Of a stretch of DNA of 64,000 bases, positions 27,354 through 36,409 are shown piece after piece (the stretch's first letter is position 1; each line of letters begins with the position of its first letter). The notes below the pieces were generated by a model, which saw nothing but the letters and a program-made list of their open reading frames with translations, ran no database searches and was not told the origin of the DNA. This DNA is from an uncultured Bacteroidales bacterium. GTDB taxonomy: Bacteria > Bacteroidota > Bacteroidia > Bacteroidales > P3. The translations under genes were made by a program, and so were the position numbers. The stretch lies in NCBI GenBank assembly GCA_905234665.1, contig CAJOIV010000009.1:1-64000 (forward strand), in the 5' to 3' direction.

Positions 27354-27800
27354 ATGAAAAGATTAAGTATCATCATTTTGTGCTTTGCCACGATGGCCTT
27401 TGCCTCGTGTGGAACAACGGGTGGAGCCTCGTCCGAGAGCGCTGCCAAAACGAGCGGCCGCAACACTGCCAACGCCCTACTGTCGCTGTACAATTCCTAT
27501 CGTGCCAATGGCACCATCAGCCTGAGCAACACAGCCGACCTCACGTCGACCCTCGTCGTCGCCACGGGCTATACCAACCTGCGGAGCAACAAGGGGAACC
27601 CCGATTATCGCAAAGCCTTCGCCGCTGGCATGGTGTCGGCCGGCACGAACCTCATCACGTCCGCCAACGTGGAGAACGTCATCAACACGATGAACGGTCT
27701 CACGGGACTGAACGTCAACGCTGCCACCATCTCCAACAGTGTCGGCACGGCCACTGCAATCATCCAACTGCTGCAGGCGCTCAACACTACGGCCAACTGA
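27354..27800 (+). CDS. Small lipoprotein
   Basis: A 148-residue protein with a lipoprotein signal (MKRLSIIILCFATMAFASCG). The mature part is Ser/Thr/Asn/Ala-rich and helical (NTANALLSLYNSYRANGTISLSNTADL; ANVENVINTMNGLTGLNVNA). I do not recognise a characterised family; similar small lipoproteins are common in Bacteroidota. It is the first gene of an operon with a chagasin-type inhibitor 7 bp downstream. Confidence 0.75.
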   Translation: MKRLSIIILCFATMAFASCGTTGGASSESAAKTSGRNTANALLSLYNSYRANGTISLSNTADLTSTLVVATGYTNLRSNKGNPDYRKAFAAGMVSAGTNLITSANVENVINTMNGLTGLNVNAATISNSVGTATAIIQLLQALNTTAN

Positions 27801-27806
27801 TTCCGC

Positions 27807-28112
27807 ATGAACAAGGAGTTAACGCTAAGGCTTGGCGAGCGTTACGCCTTCGACCTGGAGACCCACAGTGGCGGAGGCTACCTGTGGAGGGTCGCCGCCA
27901 ACGATGAAAGCGTGCTCCATGTGGAAATCAAGCCCCGGAAGGCATCGCAGGACATCTCGGCCATCCCCATAGGCAAAAGTTTTCCCGTGCAAGTCGAAAT
28001 CAAAGCCCTTGCCACCGGGAAAGCCTCCCTTCTTCTCGAAGAACGGAGAGGATGGGAGAAAGACTCCGAGCCGTTGAACCGTTGTTCCGTCACCGTCACC
28101 ATTAACCCATAA
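27807..28112 (+). CDS. Chagasin-type (I42) cysteine protease inhibitor
   Basis: A 101-residue protein with the three binding-loop motifs of I42 inhibitors: SGGGYLWRV in place of the NPTTGY/F-W loop, a central loop in IPIGKSFPVQVEIKA, and LLLEERRGWEKD in place of the RPW-type loop. There is no signal peptide. Family members block papain-like enzymes, and a papain-like gene follows 12 bp downstream, so the pair may be enzyme and matching inhibitor. That pairing is inferred from position. Confidence 0.85.
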   Translation: MNKELTLRLGERYAFDLETHSGGGYLWRVAANDESVLHVEIKPRKASQDISAIPIGKSFPVQVEIKALATGKASLLLEERRGWEKDSEPLNRCSVTVTINP

Positions 28113-28123
28113 CACCTCACACC

Positions 28124-28914
28124 ATGGAAACAAAAGAATTCAAGATGCACAAGCTGGGATGGCTCCCCGACCTGCCGGACTCGCGGGACTATAAATACGA
28201 AGCACCGCTGAAGCTGCGCAGCGCCAGCGACTTCCCCGCCAAAGTGGACCTTCGGAAGATATGCCCGCCGGTACAGACACAGGGCGCGTTGTCGAGCTGC
28301 ACGGCGCATGCGCTGCTTGCTGCTGTCGAGTGCTGCAAGAGGCTGCAGGGGCAGAAGCGGACACAGCGTCTGTCGCGCCTTTTCCTCTATTACAACGAGC
28401 GCGAGATGATGAACACGATTTATTCGGACAGCGGCGCCTATCTGCGAGACGGCGTGAAGTCGTTGAACAAGCAGGGCGTATGCCTCGAGAAGGACTGGAC
28501 CTATTCGAAGAGCACGAAGCCCGGCGCGAAGTTCACCAAGAAGCCGACGAAGGAGTGCTACAAGGCGGCCGAGGAGAACCAGATTCTCTCCTACTGGCGC
28601 GTCGACCCCAACCTCTTCAACATCCGTGCCTGGCCGACGGATTCCCTGTGGTGTTCGGTTTCTCCGTCTACGAGAGTTTCATGTCGGAAGAGGTCAGCAA
28701 GACGGGCATCATGCCCATGCCCGAGAAGGGCGAGGCAATGCTTGGCGGCCACGCGGTGATGGCTGCGGGCTACGACAACGACCGCCGTCTGCTCCTCGTG
28801 CGCAACTCCTGGGGCAAGCAATGGGGCGACAAAGGCTACTTCTGGATGCCCTACGACTACATCACCAAGACCAATAACTGCTCCGACTTCTGGACCATCA
28901 GGATGGTGGAATAG
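28124..28914 (+). pseudogene. Papain-like (C1) cysteine protease, frameshifted
   Basis: The first frame gives METKEFKMHKLGWLPDLPDSRDY and the active-site QGALSSCTAHALLAA with the catalytic Cys near residue 59; the third frame gives VFGFSVYESFM, the catalytic His region GGHAVMAAGYDNDRRLLLVRNSWGKQWGDKGYFWMPYDYI with the Asn of RNSWG. The two join near 28628-28633. A lost CCTG from a CCTGCCTG run would restore NIRACLADGFPVVFGF, the usual family sequence. There is no signal peptide. All three catalytic residues remain, so the disruption is recent or an assembly artefact. Confidence 0.85.
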
Positions 28915-28915
28915 T

Positions 28916-29683
28916 TTACATCACATTGCTGCTCATCACCGTGGCGAGGGCTTCGCTGATGCTCTCGACGCCGAGTTTGCGGAAAAGCTTCTTGCGGTGG
29001 TACTTCATCGTGTCAACCGTGCGGAAGAGTCGCGAGGCAATCTCCTCGGTGATGTAGCCCTGTGCCGACATCATCAGGAGGGCTTGCTCGGTGTCGGTGA
29101 GTGAGATGGGAGCGCAGGTGTGCCACTTGCCATCGACAAGCGAGTACTCTCGCACGTCGCGGTTACCGACAATACCATTGCCATTCTCGGTCACGCGCCA
29201 CATCCTCACGTTGCCGAAATGCTTGCGAGGAGAGAGAGAAAAGGATGCGAGAGCAAGCCACAACTGTCCCTTGGCGTTGAGCGCTAACGGCGTAAGGCGG
29301 TGGTTGACCATACGGCTACGGCCATTTTGCATAAAGTGGAAGTCGTAGCTGATGACAAAATCCATCTTCTCCGACACATCTATCCGCGAGAATTCTTCGA
29401 ATCCAGCGCGGTTGATTTCGAGCAACATCGCCTGTTCCTCTTTAGGCACATAGTTGATATACGTGGTATATCCCATGTCTTTCAAACCCACAGGTGTCAG
29501 AATCGGATTATCCGAGGCGTAGAGGAAATTGCGTTTATGATAGTCAATAATGTAGATGCTGTTGGTCGTTGTCCGTGCGGCAGCAGCCACGGCCTCAATC
29601 TTCGGCTGCACACGCTCATAGTCAGCCTCTGTAATGCCGTCCACACGGTTTTTGTCTGTGAAGAAGTCGTTAACCTGAGGCAT
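28916..29683 (-). CDS. LuxR-type HTH transcriptional regulator
   Basis: A 255-residue protein. The C-terminal third has the LuxR/GerE helix-turn-helix (ISLTDTEQALLMMSAQGYITEEIASRLFRTVDTMKYHRKKLFRKLGVESISEAL). The N-terminal part resembles a PAS-like sensor (SIYIIDYHKRNFLYASDNPILTPVG). It starts 3 bp after the stop of a RelE/ParE-type toxin gene, so the three genes form one operon. It may control the divergent receptor gene at 30478, which is an inference from position. Confidence 0.85.
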   Translation of the reverse strand: MPQVNDFFTDKNRVDGITEADYERVQPKIEAVAAAARTTTNSIYIIDYHKRNFLYASDNPILTPVGLKDMGYTTYINYVPKEEQAMLLEINRAGFEEFSRIDVSEKMDFVISYDFHFMQNGRSRMVNHRLTPLALNAKGQLWLALASFSLSPRKHFGNVRMWRVTENGNGIVGNRDVREYSLVDGKWHTCAPISLTDTEQALLMMSAQGYITEEIASRLFRTVDTMKYHRKKLFRKLGVESISEALATVMSSNVM

Positions 29684-29686
29684 GGC

Positions 29687-30025
29687 TCAATTAAGACCTT
29701 TAATGATTTGGTCAACGTAGCGGTCAGAGACAGAAGCGTATTCTGACTTATCGTAGAGTGTGATGAGATAAACCGACACACCCTCGTCGGTCTGTACGAC
29801 ATTGAAAGTGATGACGCGGAAACCACCACTCTTGCCTTTATTCTTGGAGGCAACTTTAAGTCTAATCTTACGCTTGCCGCCGCCGAGGTCAGTTCCGATG
29901 AACGGGTCTGCAAGCAGTAGCCGTTGAAGTTCCTCCAGGTCATCGGTCAACGTCTTGTGCTTCTTCAACAGACGCTTGGCCTGACGGCGAAACTCGTCAG
30001 AGGGAATGATGCTGACTTTCTTCAT
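29687..30025 (-). CDS. RelE/ParE-family toxin
   Basis: A 112-residue protein from the ATG at 30025 (MKKVSIIPSDEFRRQAKRLLKKHKT). Strand and basic-residue pattern fit the RelE/ParE fold: LLADPFIGTDLGGGKRKIRLKVASKNKGKSGGFRVITFNV and VYLITLYDKSEYASVSDRYVDQII. Family members cut mRNA at the ribosome or poison gyrase; which of the two applies here is unclear. It directly follows the antitoxin-type gene (2 bp apart). Confidence 0.85.
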   Translation of the reverse strand: MKKVSIIPSDEFRRQAKRLLKKHKTLTDDLEELQRLLLADPFIGTDLGGGKRKIRLKVASKNKGKSGGFRVITFNVVQTDEGVSVYLITLYDKSEYASVSDRYVDQIIKGLN

Positions 30026-30027
30026 AG

Positions 30028-30297
30028 TCAAGCCTTTCTCATCTCATCAATCAAGTTCTGCAGCGAGCCGCTGTTGCTGACGTCGGCCTGCATGGCCTTC
30101 ACCTGCTGCCAGCCACGCTCGATGCTTGCTTTCAGCACCAACTGTTCGGCCAATTCGATGTCGTCGGACAACAGTCTTTCGGTCAACGCACGGCGGGTAC
30201 TCTTGGTTTGTCCAGCAATCAGCGACCACAGCGCATCAGCGGCAGAGACTCTGCCATTATTACTAACGTTGGGTGTTATTACAGCTTCCATAATCAT
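30028..30297 (-). CDS. Antitoxin of RelE/ParE-type pair
   Basis: An 89-residue protein from the ATG at 30297 (MIMEAVITPNVSNNG). It is acidic and helical, like antitoxins that wrap around RelE/ParE toxins (ALWSLIAGQTKSTRRALTERLLSDDIELAEQLVLKASIERGW). A longer frame from 30348 lacks support. It comes first in the operon, then toxin and LuxR regulator. Confidence 0.75.
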   Translation of the reverse strand: MIMEAVITPNVSNNGRVSAADALWSLIAGQTKSTRRALTERLLSDDIELAEQLVLKASIERGWQQVKAMQADVSNSGSLQNLIDEMRKA

Positions 30298-30369
30298 TCT
30301 TTTTGCAAAATAACGACCACAAGGCATTTTTATTGTGCCTAAAATCACTTTTCTTGTGCCAACAGCATT

Positions 30370-30421
30370 ACCCTTTCGGGTAGTTTTTTCTGAGTAAGAA
30401 GACTTTCACCCTTTCGAGTAG
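30370..30421. promoter_or_regulatory. Two direct repeats upstream of receptor gene
   Basis: ACCCTTTCGGGTAG (30370-30383) and ACCCTTTCGAGTAG (30408-30421), 38 bp apart, just before the receptor promoter. The first contains a TACCC/GGGTA inverted repeat. They could be binding sites for the neighbouring LuxR-type regulator. Confidence 0.6.
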
Positions 30422-30443
30422 GGGCAACGAGAGTGTTTTTTGA

Positions 30444-30451
30444 TACTTTTG
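30444..30451 (+). promoter_or_regulatory. -7 box of receptor gene
   Basis: TACTTTTG followed by CA, 27 bp before the ATG at 30478. Confidence 0.65.
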
Positions 30452-30477
30452 CACCGCTAACCAATTCTAACAACGAC

Positions 30478-32868
30478 ATGATAAAACGATACATTCTCAT
30501 CCTGTTAGCCACAATCAACATCGGACAGCTTCAGGCACAAAACATCGTCACAGCTACCCTGCGCGACGCAAAAAGCGGCGAGCCGATGGCTTTCACGAAT
30601 TGTGTGCTGCTGCACACCGACAGCACCTTCGCCTACGGCACAACCTCCAACGAACGCGGTATAATGCGGTTTGCATCGGTTGATAGCGGCGAATACTTTC
30701 TTCGAGTCTCGACCATTGGCTACGAAACCTATTGGCAACACCTCAACGTACCGCCCGACACGGCATTGGGCGTGATTGAAGTCTTCCAAAGCAGCACCAC
30801 TCTTCATGAGGTTAGCATCACAGCCCAGCGTCCACTCTATTCCGCCGACGGCGAAAAGACGTTCTACCACGTGGAGGACGACCCGAGCGTACAGACAGGT
30901 ACGGCCAGCGATGCGTTGCAGAACGCGCCGGGCGTGGAGGTAGATGCCGAAGGTAATATTACCTACCGTGGCAAGAGCGCCGTGGAGGTGTGGCTAAACG
31001 GCCGCCCGTCGAATATGGACGGCGAGGCACTGAAGCAGTACATCAAGACGTTGCCAGCCAGCGGCATCAAGCGCATAGAGGTGCAGAGTAACCCCTCGGC
31101 GCGCTACGGCACCAGCGGCAGCATCATCAACATCGTCACCGACGGCCGCAATCCCCTCAACCAGCTGCTGTCCGTCGGCTTCAAAGCCAGCACAGGTCCG
31201 CGCTTCTCGCCGTGGGTGAGCTATGTCTATAATAACGACAAGTTGAGCCTCAACCTCTACGGCAGCGCCTATATCAACAACTTCAATATCTCATCCGAAC
31301 AGCACTCGCAACTGCTGACCGACGACAGTCTCACAGCCAGAACCGAAGAGTTCACCGGAAGCGAGCATCAGCGGTCACGGAGATACAATGTTGGCGGCAA
31401 ACTTGATTACCACTTCGACGACCGCAACACATTCTCGGCGTGGGCGTGGTTTTACCCTTCATTTTATAACATTGATGCTATCCTTGACGTAAGCCGCATT
31501 GAACACATCTACAATCCTGGCGACTACACCCATCATTCCGATGTGAAGAAAAACAAGAAGTACATCAGTGGCAACGTTGGAGCCTATTATCAACACAAGT
31601 TCGACACCACAGGACGCGAGATTGAGTTCAACTGGAACGGCGGATTAACCAAGGGTTTTGACAAAAACAGCAGACAGCGGCAATATGTCAATTATCCGGC
31701 AATGGACTTCACTCGTCATAGCAATCTTGACCAGTGGGGAGGTAGAAACGACCTTTACGTCGACTATACTCATCCATATAGCAAAAAGGGCAAGATTGAG
31801 GCTGGCGCAGAATTCCATTATAAGCCGCAGAACCAGACCCATCACCTCGATACACTCGCTGGTGGCATCTATCAGCGCGATTCCGTTCGTAGCTACGTCT
31901 TTAACGACCGAGAGACCAAACTAACTTTTTACCTCACCGTGCAGCAGAAGATTGGTCGGCTGACTCTCAAAGGCGGCTTGCGTGGCGAGAACCAGTGGAT
32001 GCAACGCAAACACAACATCGCGTCGTGCGACTTCGACAAGTACTACTTCGGCCTTGTCCCCTCCATCCACGCCAGCTACTCCACCGAGAATAACCACAAC
32101 TTCACCCTCAGCTACACGCGCCGTTTTGAAACACCCGACATTGCCAAGCTCAGCCCATTCATCATCTATGCCGACGATAGTTATACCGTCGGCAACCCCG
32201 ACCTGTGTTTAGACTACACCCATAAAGCCGAGGCGGGTTGGACTCACTACACCGACTGGGGTTCCATCGGGGTTGAAGGCTACCTTAACCTTAGCACTGG
32301 CAATATCGACAACGTCAGCGATGTGTCCTATAGTCCTTTCTTCGGAAGAGTTGTGCAGATGGACACAGCCGTCAATGCAGGCAACGTGCGCATGAGCGGT
32401 GCCGAGATGAACCTCACTTGGCGACCGCGCAAGTTTATGAACATCCGGCTCTATGTCAACGGCGGAGAAGTCTGGTACCGTATGCAGGTGCGTCCCGGCA
32501 AGTGGGTGGAAGACGAAGTTTGGAGCCACATTGTGCGTCTCAATATGAATGCAAAACTGTGGGGCAAAGTGGATGTGTTCGTTAACGGCAAGTTCTTCGG
32601 TCAGCAGATAGAATTGCTGAGTCGTAATGAACCGTACTTCAATGTCGACTTCGGCCTCAGTACCGACCTCTTCGACCGCCACCTCTCGCTCTACTTCAAA
32701 GTCAACGACCTTTTCCTGTCCTCCAACACGCACACCGTCTCCACCAACCCCTACTACGCCGAAGACTACCGCTGGAACTACAACAGCCGCTTCGTCAGCC
32801 TCGGCCTCACCTGGCGCATCGGCAAGATGGACCTTGAAAGCAAAGGCCGCCAAGGTGCAGCATACTAA
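30478..32868 (+). CDS. TonB-type outer-membrane receptor-like protein
   Basis: A 796-residue protein with a signal peptide (MIKRYILILLATINIGQLQAQ). It begins with a carboxypeptidase-regulatory-like domain (IVTATLRDAKSGEPMAFTNCVLLHTD), then a plug (TASDALQNAPGVEVDAEGNITYRGKSAVEVWLNGRP) and a large barrel of the OMP_b-brl family ending in SRFVSLGLTWRIGKMDLE. It belongs to the TonB-dependent receptor superfamily of Bacteroidota; the ligand is unknown. The ExbB/ExbD motor at 14-16.6 kb could energise it. It stands alone next to a LuxR-type regulator. Confidence 0.88.
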   Translation: MIKRYILILLATINIGQLQAQNIVTATLRDAKSGEPMAFTNCVLLHTDSTFAYGTTSNERGIMRFASVDSGEYFLRVSTIGYETYWQHLNVPPDTALGVIEVFQSSTTLHEVSITAQRPLYSADGEKTFYHVEDDPSVQTGTASDALQNAPGVEVDAEGNITYRGKSAVEVWLNGRPSNMDGEALKQYIKTLPASGIKRIEVQSNPSARYGTSGSIINIVTDGRNPLNQLLSVGFKASTGPRFSPWVSYVYNNDKLSLNLYGSAYINNFNISSEQHSQLLTDDSLTARTEEFTGSEHQRSRRYNVGGKLDYHFDDRNTFSAWAWFYPSFYNIDAILDVSRIEHIYNPGDYTHHSDVKKNKKYISGNVGAYYQHKFDTTGREIEFNWNGGLTKGFDKNSRQRQYVNYPAMDFTRHSNLDQWGGRNDLYVDYTHPYSKKGKIEAGAEFHYKPQNQTHHLDTLAGGIYQRDSVRSYVFNDRETKLTFYLTVQQKIGRLTLKGGLRGENQWMQRKHNIASCDFDKYYFGLVPSIHASYSTENNHNFTLSYTRRFETPDIAKLSPFIIYADDSYTVGNPDLCLDYTHKAEAGWTHYTDWGSIGVEGYLNLSTGNIDNVSDVSYSPFFGRVVQMDTAVNAGNVRMSGAEMNLTWRPRKFMNIRLYVNGGEVWYRMQVRPGKWVEDEVWSHIVRLNMNAKLWGKVDVFVNGKFFGQQIELLSRNEPYFNVDFGLSTDLFDRHLSLYFKVNDLFLSSNTHTVSTNPYYAEDYRWNYNSRFVSLGLTWRIGKMDLESKGRQGAAY

Positions 32869-32900
32869 TATTCTACCGCAAGCTACGATATCCATAACGA

Positions 32901-32926
32901 GAAAGAGGGGCGTGAGCCCCTCTTTC
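32901..32926. terminator. Bidirectional terminator
   Basis: Perfect 11-bp stem GAAAGAGGGGC/GCCCCTCTTTC with loop GTGA between convergent genes. Confidence 0.9.
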
Positions 32927-32927
32927 T

Positions 32928-35027
32928 TTATTTCAAGTGACTGTCGAACCAGTCGATGAAGTTGCGGTGCCAGAGGAGGCTGTTCTGGGGACGGAGCACC
33001 CAGTGGGTTTCGTCGGGGAAGTAGAGGTAGCGGGCGTCGAGGCCGCGTAGCTTGGCGGCGTTGTAGGCTGCCATGCCCTGCGAGGCGACAATGCGGAAGT
33101 CGAACTCGCTGTGGATCACGCACAGGGGCGAGTTCCACTTGTCGACAAAGAGGTGCGGCGAATTGTTGTAGGAGTGGGCTGTCTTGGCGTTCTTGACCCA
33201 GTAGGGGCCGCCAAGGTCCCAGTCGGTGAACCAGAGCTCCTCGGTCTCAAGGCATTGCTGTTCGAAGTTGAACATGCCGTTGTGCGCCAGGAAGGCTTTG
33301 ATGCGCCGTCCGTCGTTGTAGCCTTTCACATCGTAGTTGTGGCCTGCCAGCCAATAGATGCTGAAGCCGCCGAACGAGGCGCCGCAGGCGCCCAGGCGCT
33401 CCTTGTCGATCTGGGGGACATTGTCGGAGAAGTAGTCGGCGGCGGTCATATAGTCCTTCATGCAGAGGCCGCCGTAGTCACCGCTGATTTCCTCACACCA
33501 AGCCGTGCCGAAGCCGGGGCATCCGCGGCGGTTGGGGGCGATGATGAAGTAGCCGGCGCCGGACATAATCTCGAAGTTCCAGCGGGTGCTCCAGAACTGG
33601 CCCACCATGCTCTGGGGGCCGCCCTCGCAGTAGAGCAGTGCGGGATAGACCTTGGTCGAGTCGTAATCGTAGGGGTAGATGAGCCATACGAGCATATCCT
33701 TGCCGTCGACGGTCTTGATCCAGTGCTCCTCGGTCTTGCCCATGCGCACCTGGTCGAGCACCTCGGTGTTGATGTTGGTCAGGCGGGTGCCCTGCTGGTC
33801 GTTGTCGGCGAGGGTGTAGGCATACACCTCGGCGGGGTGCTGCATGGAGACCTCGGTGGCGAAGATGCGGTCGCCGGCGATGGTGAAGCCGTTGATATTG
33901 TGGCAGTCCTTGGTCACCTGTCTCTGCGTGCCGGGGGTGAAGGCAAAAATCTCCTCGGTGCCACGGTACATCACCACGGCGAGCACCTGGCTATCGTCGT
34001 CGCTCCAGTTGATACCCATGACGCTGTAGTCGAAATCGGCGGTATAGTCTGTCAGGGCGCCTGAGGCGAGGTCGCAGACCATGAGGCGCGACTTGTCGCT
34101 CTCATAGCCGTCGCGTTCCATGCTTTCCCAAGCCACCTTCGTGCCGTCGTGGCTGAAGACGGGGTTCTGGTCATAGCCCATGATGCCCTCGGAGAGGTTC
34201 CTGGTGTTGCCGTCTTCAATGTTGTAGAGATAAATGTCGCTGTTGGTGCTGAGGGCGTAGTCGATGCCGGTTTTCTTGCGGCAGGTGTAGGCAATGCTCT
34301 TGCCGTCGGGCGAGAAGTTGAACTGCTCGACGCCGCCCCAGGGGCGCATGGGGCACTCGAAGGCGGTGCCTTCGAGCAAGTCGACAGCCTCGGCGGTGTT
34401 GATGCGGCCGCCCTCGATTTTGGCCAGGAAGGGATGGGGGATTTCATCCACCCACTGGTCCCAGTGGCGGTACATCAGGTCTTCGTTGATGCGGCCCGTG
34501 GTCTTGTCGAGGCCTTCATAGAGTTTCTGGAGATGTTCGGGGCGCTGCACGGGCAGGTCGCTCACATAGAGCACCTGTGTGCCGTCGGGCGACAGCTTGA
34601 ATCCTTCAAGGCCGGTCTCGACGGTGGCCAGGACCGTCTCCTTACGGCTGCCAAGATCGAGGCGCACGATGTCGTTGCCGCGGGCGAAGAGCAGGGTGTT
34701 GTCGTCCATCCACACAGGGTTGAACTCGTTCTCGGCGGTCACCGTGAGGCGCTGGGCCTCGGAGGAGGCGTCCGTGGCCAGGAGGTACAGTTCGGCGTTG
34801 CCCTTGTTGAGAGCCATGTCGTAGTACGTGTTGGCATACACCAGGCGCGTGCCGTCGGGGCTGACGGCGAATTCGCCCATCTTGCCCAGGGCCCACATCA
34901 CCTCGGGGGTGAAACGCCCGTCCTGCACTGTCACCTCGGGTTTCCCGATGACCGGTGCCTCTTCCTGTTTCTTGCAGCCAGCCATCAGCAGCAAAGCCGC
35001 ACTTAAAAGAATAAAGGTTTTCTTCAT
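32928..35027 (-). CDS. S9 family prolyl oligopeptidase-type peptidase, lipoprotein
   Basis: A 699-residue protein with a lipoprotein signal (MKKTFILLSAALLLMAGCKKQ). A beta-propeller of repeated DGT/DGK-type blades (FSPDGKSIAYTCRK; FSHDGTKVAWESME) covers the first 430 residues. The alpha/beta-hydrolase domain has the nucleophile elbow GACGASFGGFSIYWLAG (catalytic Ser) and the final His in YLYFPDETHWVLRPQNS. Family members cut dipeptides or small peptides, often after proline. It is the last gene of an operon with two barrel proteins, after a modular repeat. Confidence 0.94.
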   Translation of the reverse strand: MKKTFILLSAALLLMAGCKKQEEAPVIGKPEVTVQDGRFTPEVMWALGKMGEFAVSPDGTRLVYANTYYDMALNKGNAELYLLATDASSEAQRLTVTAENEFNPVWMDDNTLLFARGNDIVRLDLGSRKETVLATVETGLEGFKLSPDGTQVLYVSDLPVQRPEHLQKLYEGLDKTTGRINEDLMYRHWDQWVDEIPHPFLAKIEGGRINTAEAVDLLEGTAFECPMRPWGGVEQFNFSPDGKSIAYTCRKKTGIDYALSTNSDIYLYNIEDGNTRNLSEGIMGYDQNPVFSHDGTKVAWESMERDGYESDKSRLMVCDLASGALTDYTADFDYSVMGINWSDDDSQVLAVVMYRGTEEIFAFTPGTQRQVTKDCHNINGFTIAGDRIFATEVSMQHPAEVYAYTLADNDQQGTRLTNINTEVLDQVRMGKTEEHWIKTVDGKDMLVWLIYPYDYDSTKVYPALLYCEGGPQSMVGQFWSTRWNFEIMSGAGYFIIAPNRRGCPGFGTAWCEEISGDYGGLCMKDYMTAADYFSDNVPQIDKERLGACGASFGGFSIYWLAGHNYDVKGYNDGRRIKAFLAHNGMFNFEQQCLETEELWFTDWDLGGPYWVKNAKTAHSYNNSPHLFVDKWNSPLCVIHSEFDFRIVASQGMAAYNAAKLRGLDARYLYFPDETHWVLRPQNSLLWHRNFIDWFDSHLK

Positions 35028-35080
35028 GTTAGTTGATAGTTGAAATTCCTAATTTCTCATTCCTAATTCCTCATTCCTAT
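35028..35080. repeat. Modular junction repeat upstream of S9 peptidase
   Basis: On the minus strand: the TAG stop of the previous gene lies at the edge of heptamers AGGAATGAGGAATTAGGAAT (35043-35080), followed by AACTATCAACTAAC just before the peptidase ATG. It lacks the GC hairpins of the other copies. Confidence 0.75.
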
Positions 35081-35712
35081 TTCCCGCTGCCGAAATCGAA
35101 GGTGACATACAGGTGGAAGTTGAGGTGCGGGTCGTAGTGGAGGTCGTAAGGCTCGCACTCTGCCTCGCGGCCTTCAAAATAGAAGTTCACGCCCGCGCCA
35201 ACGCACACGCGCGTGCGGGTGGACGTAAATCCGAACCGGTGTCCTAGGGTCGGCGACACATAGGCACTATAGTAATTGAGTACCTGCGATGCCTGCCCCT
35301 TCACCAGTCCCAGCATATACCCCGCGTCGGCACCCGCGAACCAGCTGCTCTTGCGCGAAGGGTCGAAGATATAGCGCGCCCGCACAAAGACAGGGATGAC
35401 ATAGGGGTTGCGCAACGACGTGCCGAGGGTGTCGAACCCTGAGCCGTCGGCCGTTGCCGTCCGGTAGACCTGCCGGGGGCTGGCCGCGCCGCCGATGCCA
35501 AAGCCGCCGCCCAGAAGCCAGTTCCTGTCCACCACATGGGTGTAGCTCCCGTCGAGGACGAAGATGTTCGACCCGCCGGGATTGTAGGTGGCGAAGAAGA
35601 ATGGCGTCGAACTACTCAGCCCCACCGACCAGTAGTGTGTGGTCGCGACGGGCTGCGCCGCGAGGAACAGGAAGGAAGAGCCAAGGACTAAGAAGGCAAA
35701 CAACTTTTTCAT
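35077..35712 (-). CDS. Outer-membrane beta-barrel protein
   Basis: A 211-residue protein with a signal peptide (MKKLFAFLVLGSSFLFLAAQ) and a typical strand series: WSVGLSSSTPFFFATYNPGG, VFVRARYIF, VCVGAGVNFYFEG, and a final FHLYVTFDFGSGK. I do not recognise a family beyond the general barrel fold. The stop codon TAG is formed by the first heptamer of the repeat that follows. It lies between a similar barrel gene (23 bp upstream) and the S9 peptidase. Confidence 0.7.
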   Translation of the reverse strand: MKKLFAFLVLGSSFLFLAAQPVATTHYWSVGLSSSTPFFFATYNPGGSNIFVLDGSYTHVVDRNWLLGGGFGIGGAASPRQVYRTATADGSGFDTLGTSLRNPYVIPVFVRARYIFDPSRKSSWFAGADAGYMLGLVKGQASQVLNYYSAYVSPTLGHRFGFTSTRTRVCVGAGVNFYFEGREAECEPYDLHYDPHLNFHLYVTFDFGSGK

Positions 35713-35735
35713 ATCAGTAACCTATAACCGTTAAC

Positions 35736-36401
35736 TTAAAACCTCCGCCCGAGGGTGAAACCCAGCGACACCGCCTTGCCCGTGGCGCGGCTCTCGGACT
35801 GGACGCCCGACGCCGAACGGCCTGCATGGTCGACAACCACATACTGGGCCGCATGGATGCCCGCGCCGATCGAGAACGTCCACTTCGTGCCGTCCTGCAG
35901 CTTGATGTCCAAGCCCGCGGCGGGAATGACGAAGGGTCCCGAAGCCGTCTGGCGGTGGGCACTCTCTTGAAGGTCGACGGCATAGCCCACATCGAGACGG
36001 GCGAAGGGGACAAACTCGGCTCCGGACCATCCGAAACGGCCTGCCGGCACCCCGCCCTGCACTCGCACGAAGAGAGGCAGCAGGAAACGGTCGCCGTATG
36101 TGCGCTGATCGGGTTCGCCATAGCCAAGGATATTGGCATCCACCGAAACCAGCGTGTAGGCATGGCGGAGGCCGATGCCTCCGGCCACCGAGATATACTG
36201 CCCGAACTGCATCCCGCACAGCACCGAGGCCTGGGCCCCACGTTGCATGAAAGTGTTGAGGCCTGCCGACAGCGAGCACTCGAGGGCGAATCCGACACGG
36301 CGGGCACTGTCAGCCTCAGAGCCGGCACACTGCGCCCGAGTGGCCCATGTGGCAGAGACACAGACACTCAGCAGGAGGATTATGGAAATAATTCTCTTCA
36401 T
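35736..36401 (-). CDS. Outer-membrane beta-barrel protein
   Basis: A 221-residue protein from the ATG at 36401, chosen because it opens a signal peptide (MKRIISIILLLSVCVSATWATRAQ) and lies close behind a -7 box at 36410-36417. The longer frame to 36641 runs through that promoter. Strand pattern (CGMQFGQYISVAGGIGLRH; FSIGAGIHAAQYVVVDHAG) and final VSLGFTLGRRF fit a small barrel. It heads a three-gene operon with another barrel and the S9 peptidase. Confidence 0.7.
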   Translation of the reverse strand: MKRIISIILLLSVCVSATWATRAQCAGSEADSARRVGFALECSLSAGLNTFMQRGAQASVLCGMQFGQYISVAGGIGLRHAYTLVSVDANILGYGEPDQRTYGDRFLLPLFVRVQGGVPAGRFGWSGAEFVPFARLDVGYAVDLQESAHRQTASGPFVIPAAGLDIKLQDGTKWTFSIGAGIHAAQYVVVDHAGRSASGVQSESRATGKAVSLGFTLGRRF

Positions 36402-36409
36402 ATTTTTTG

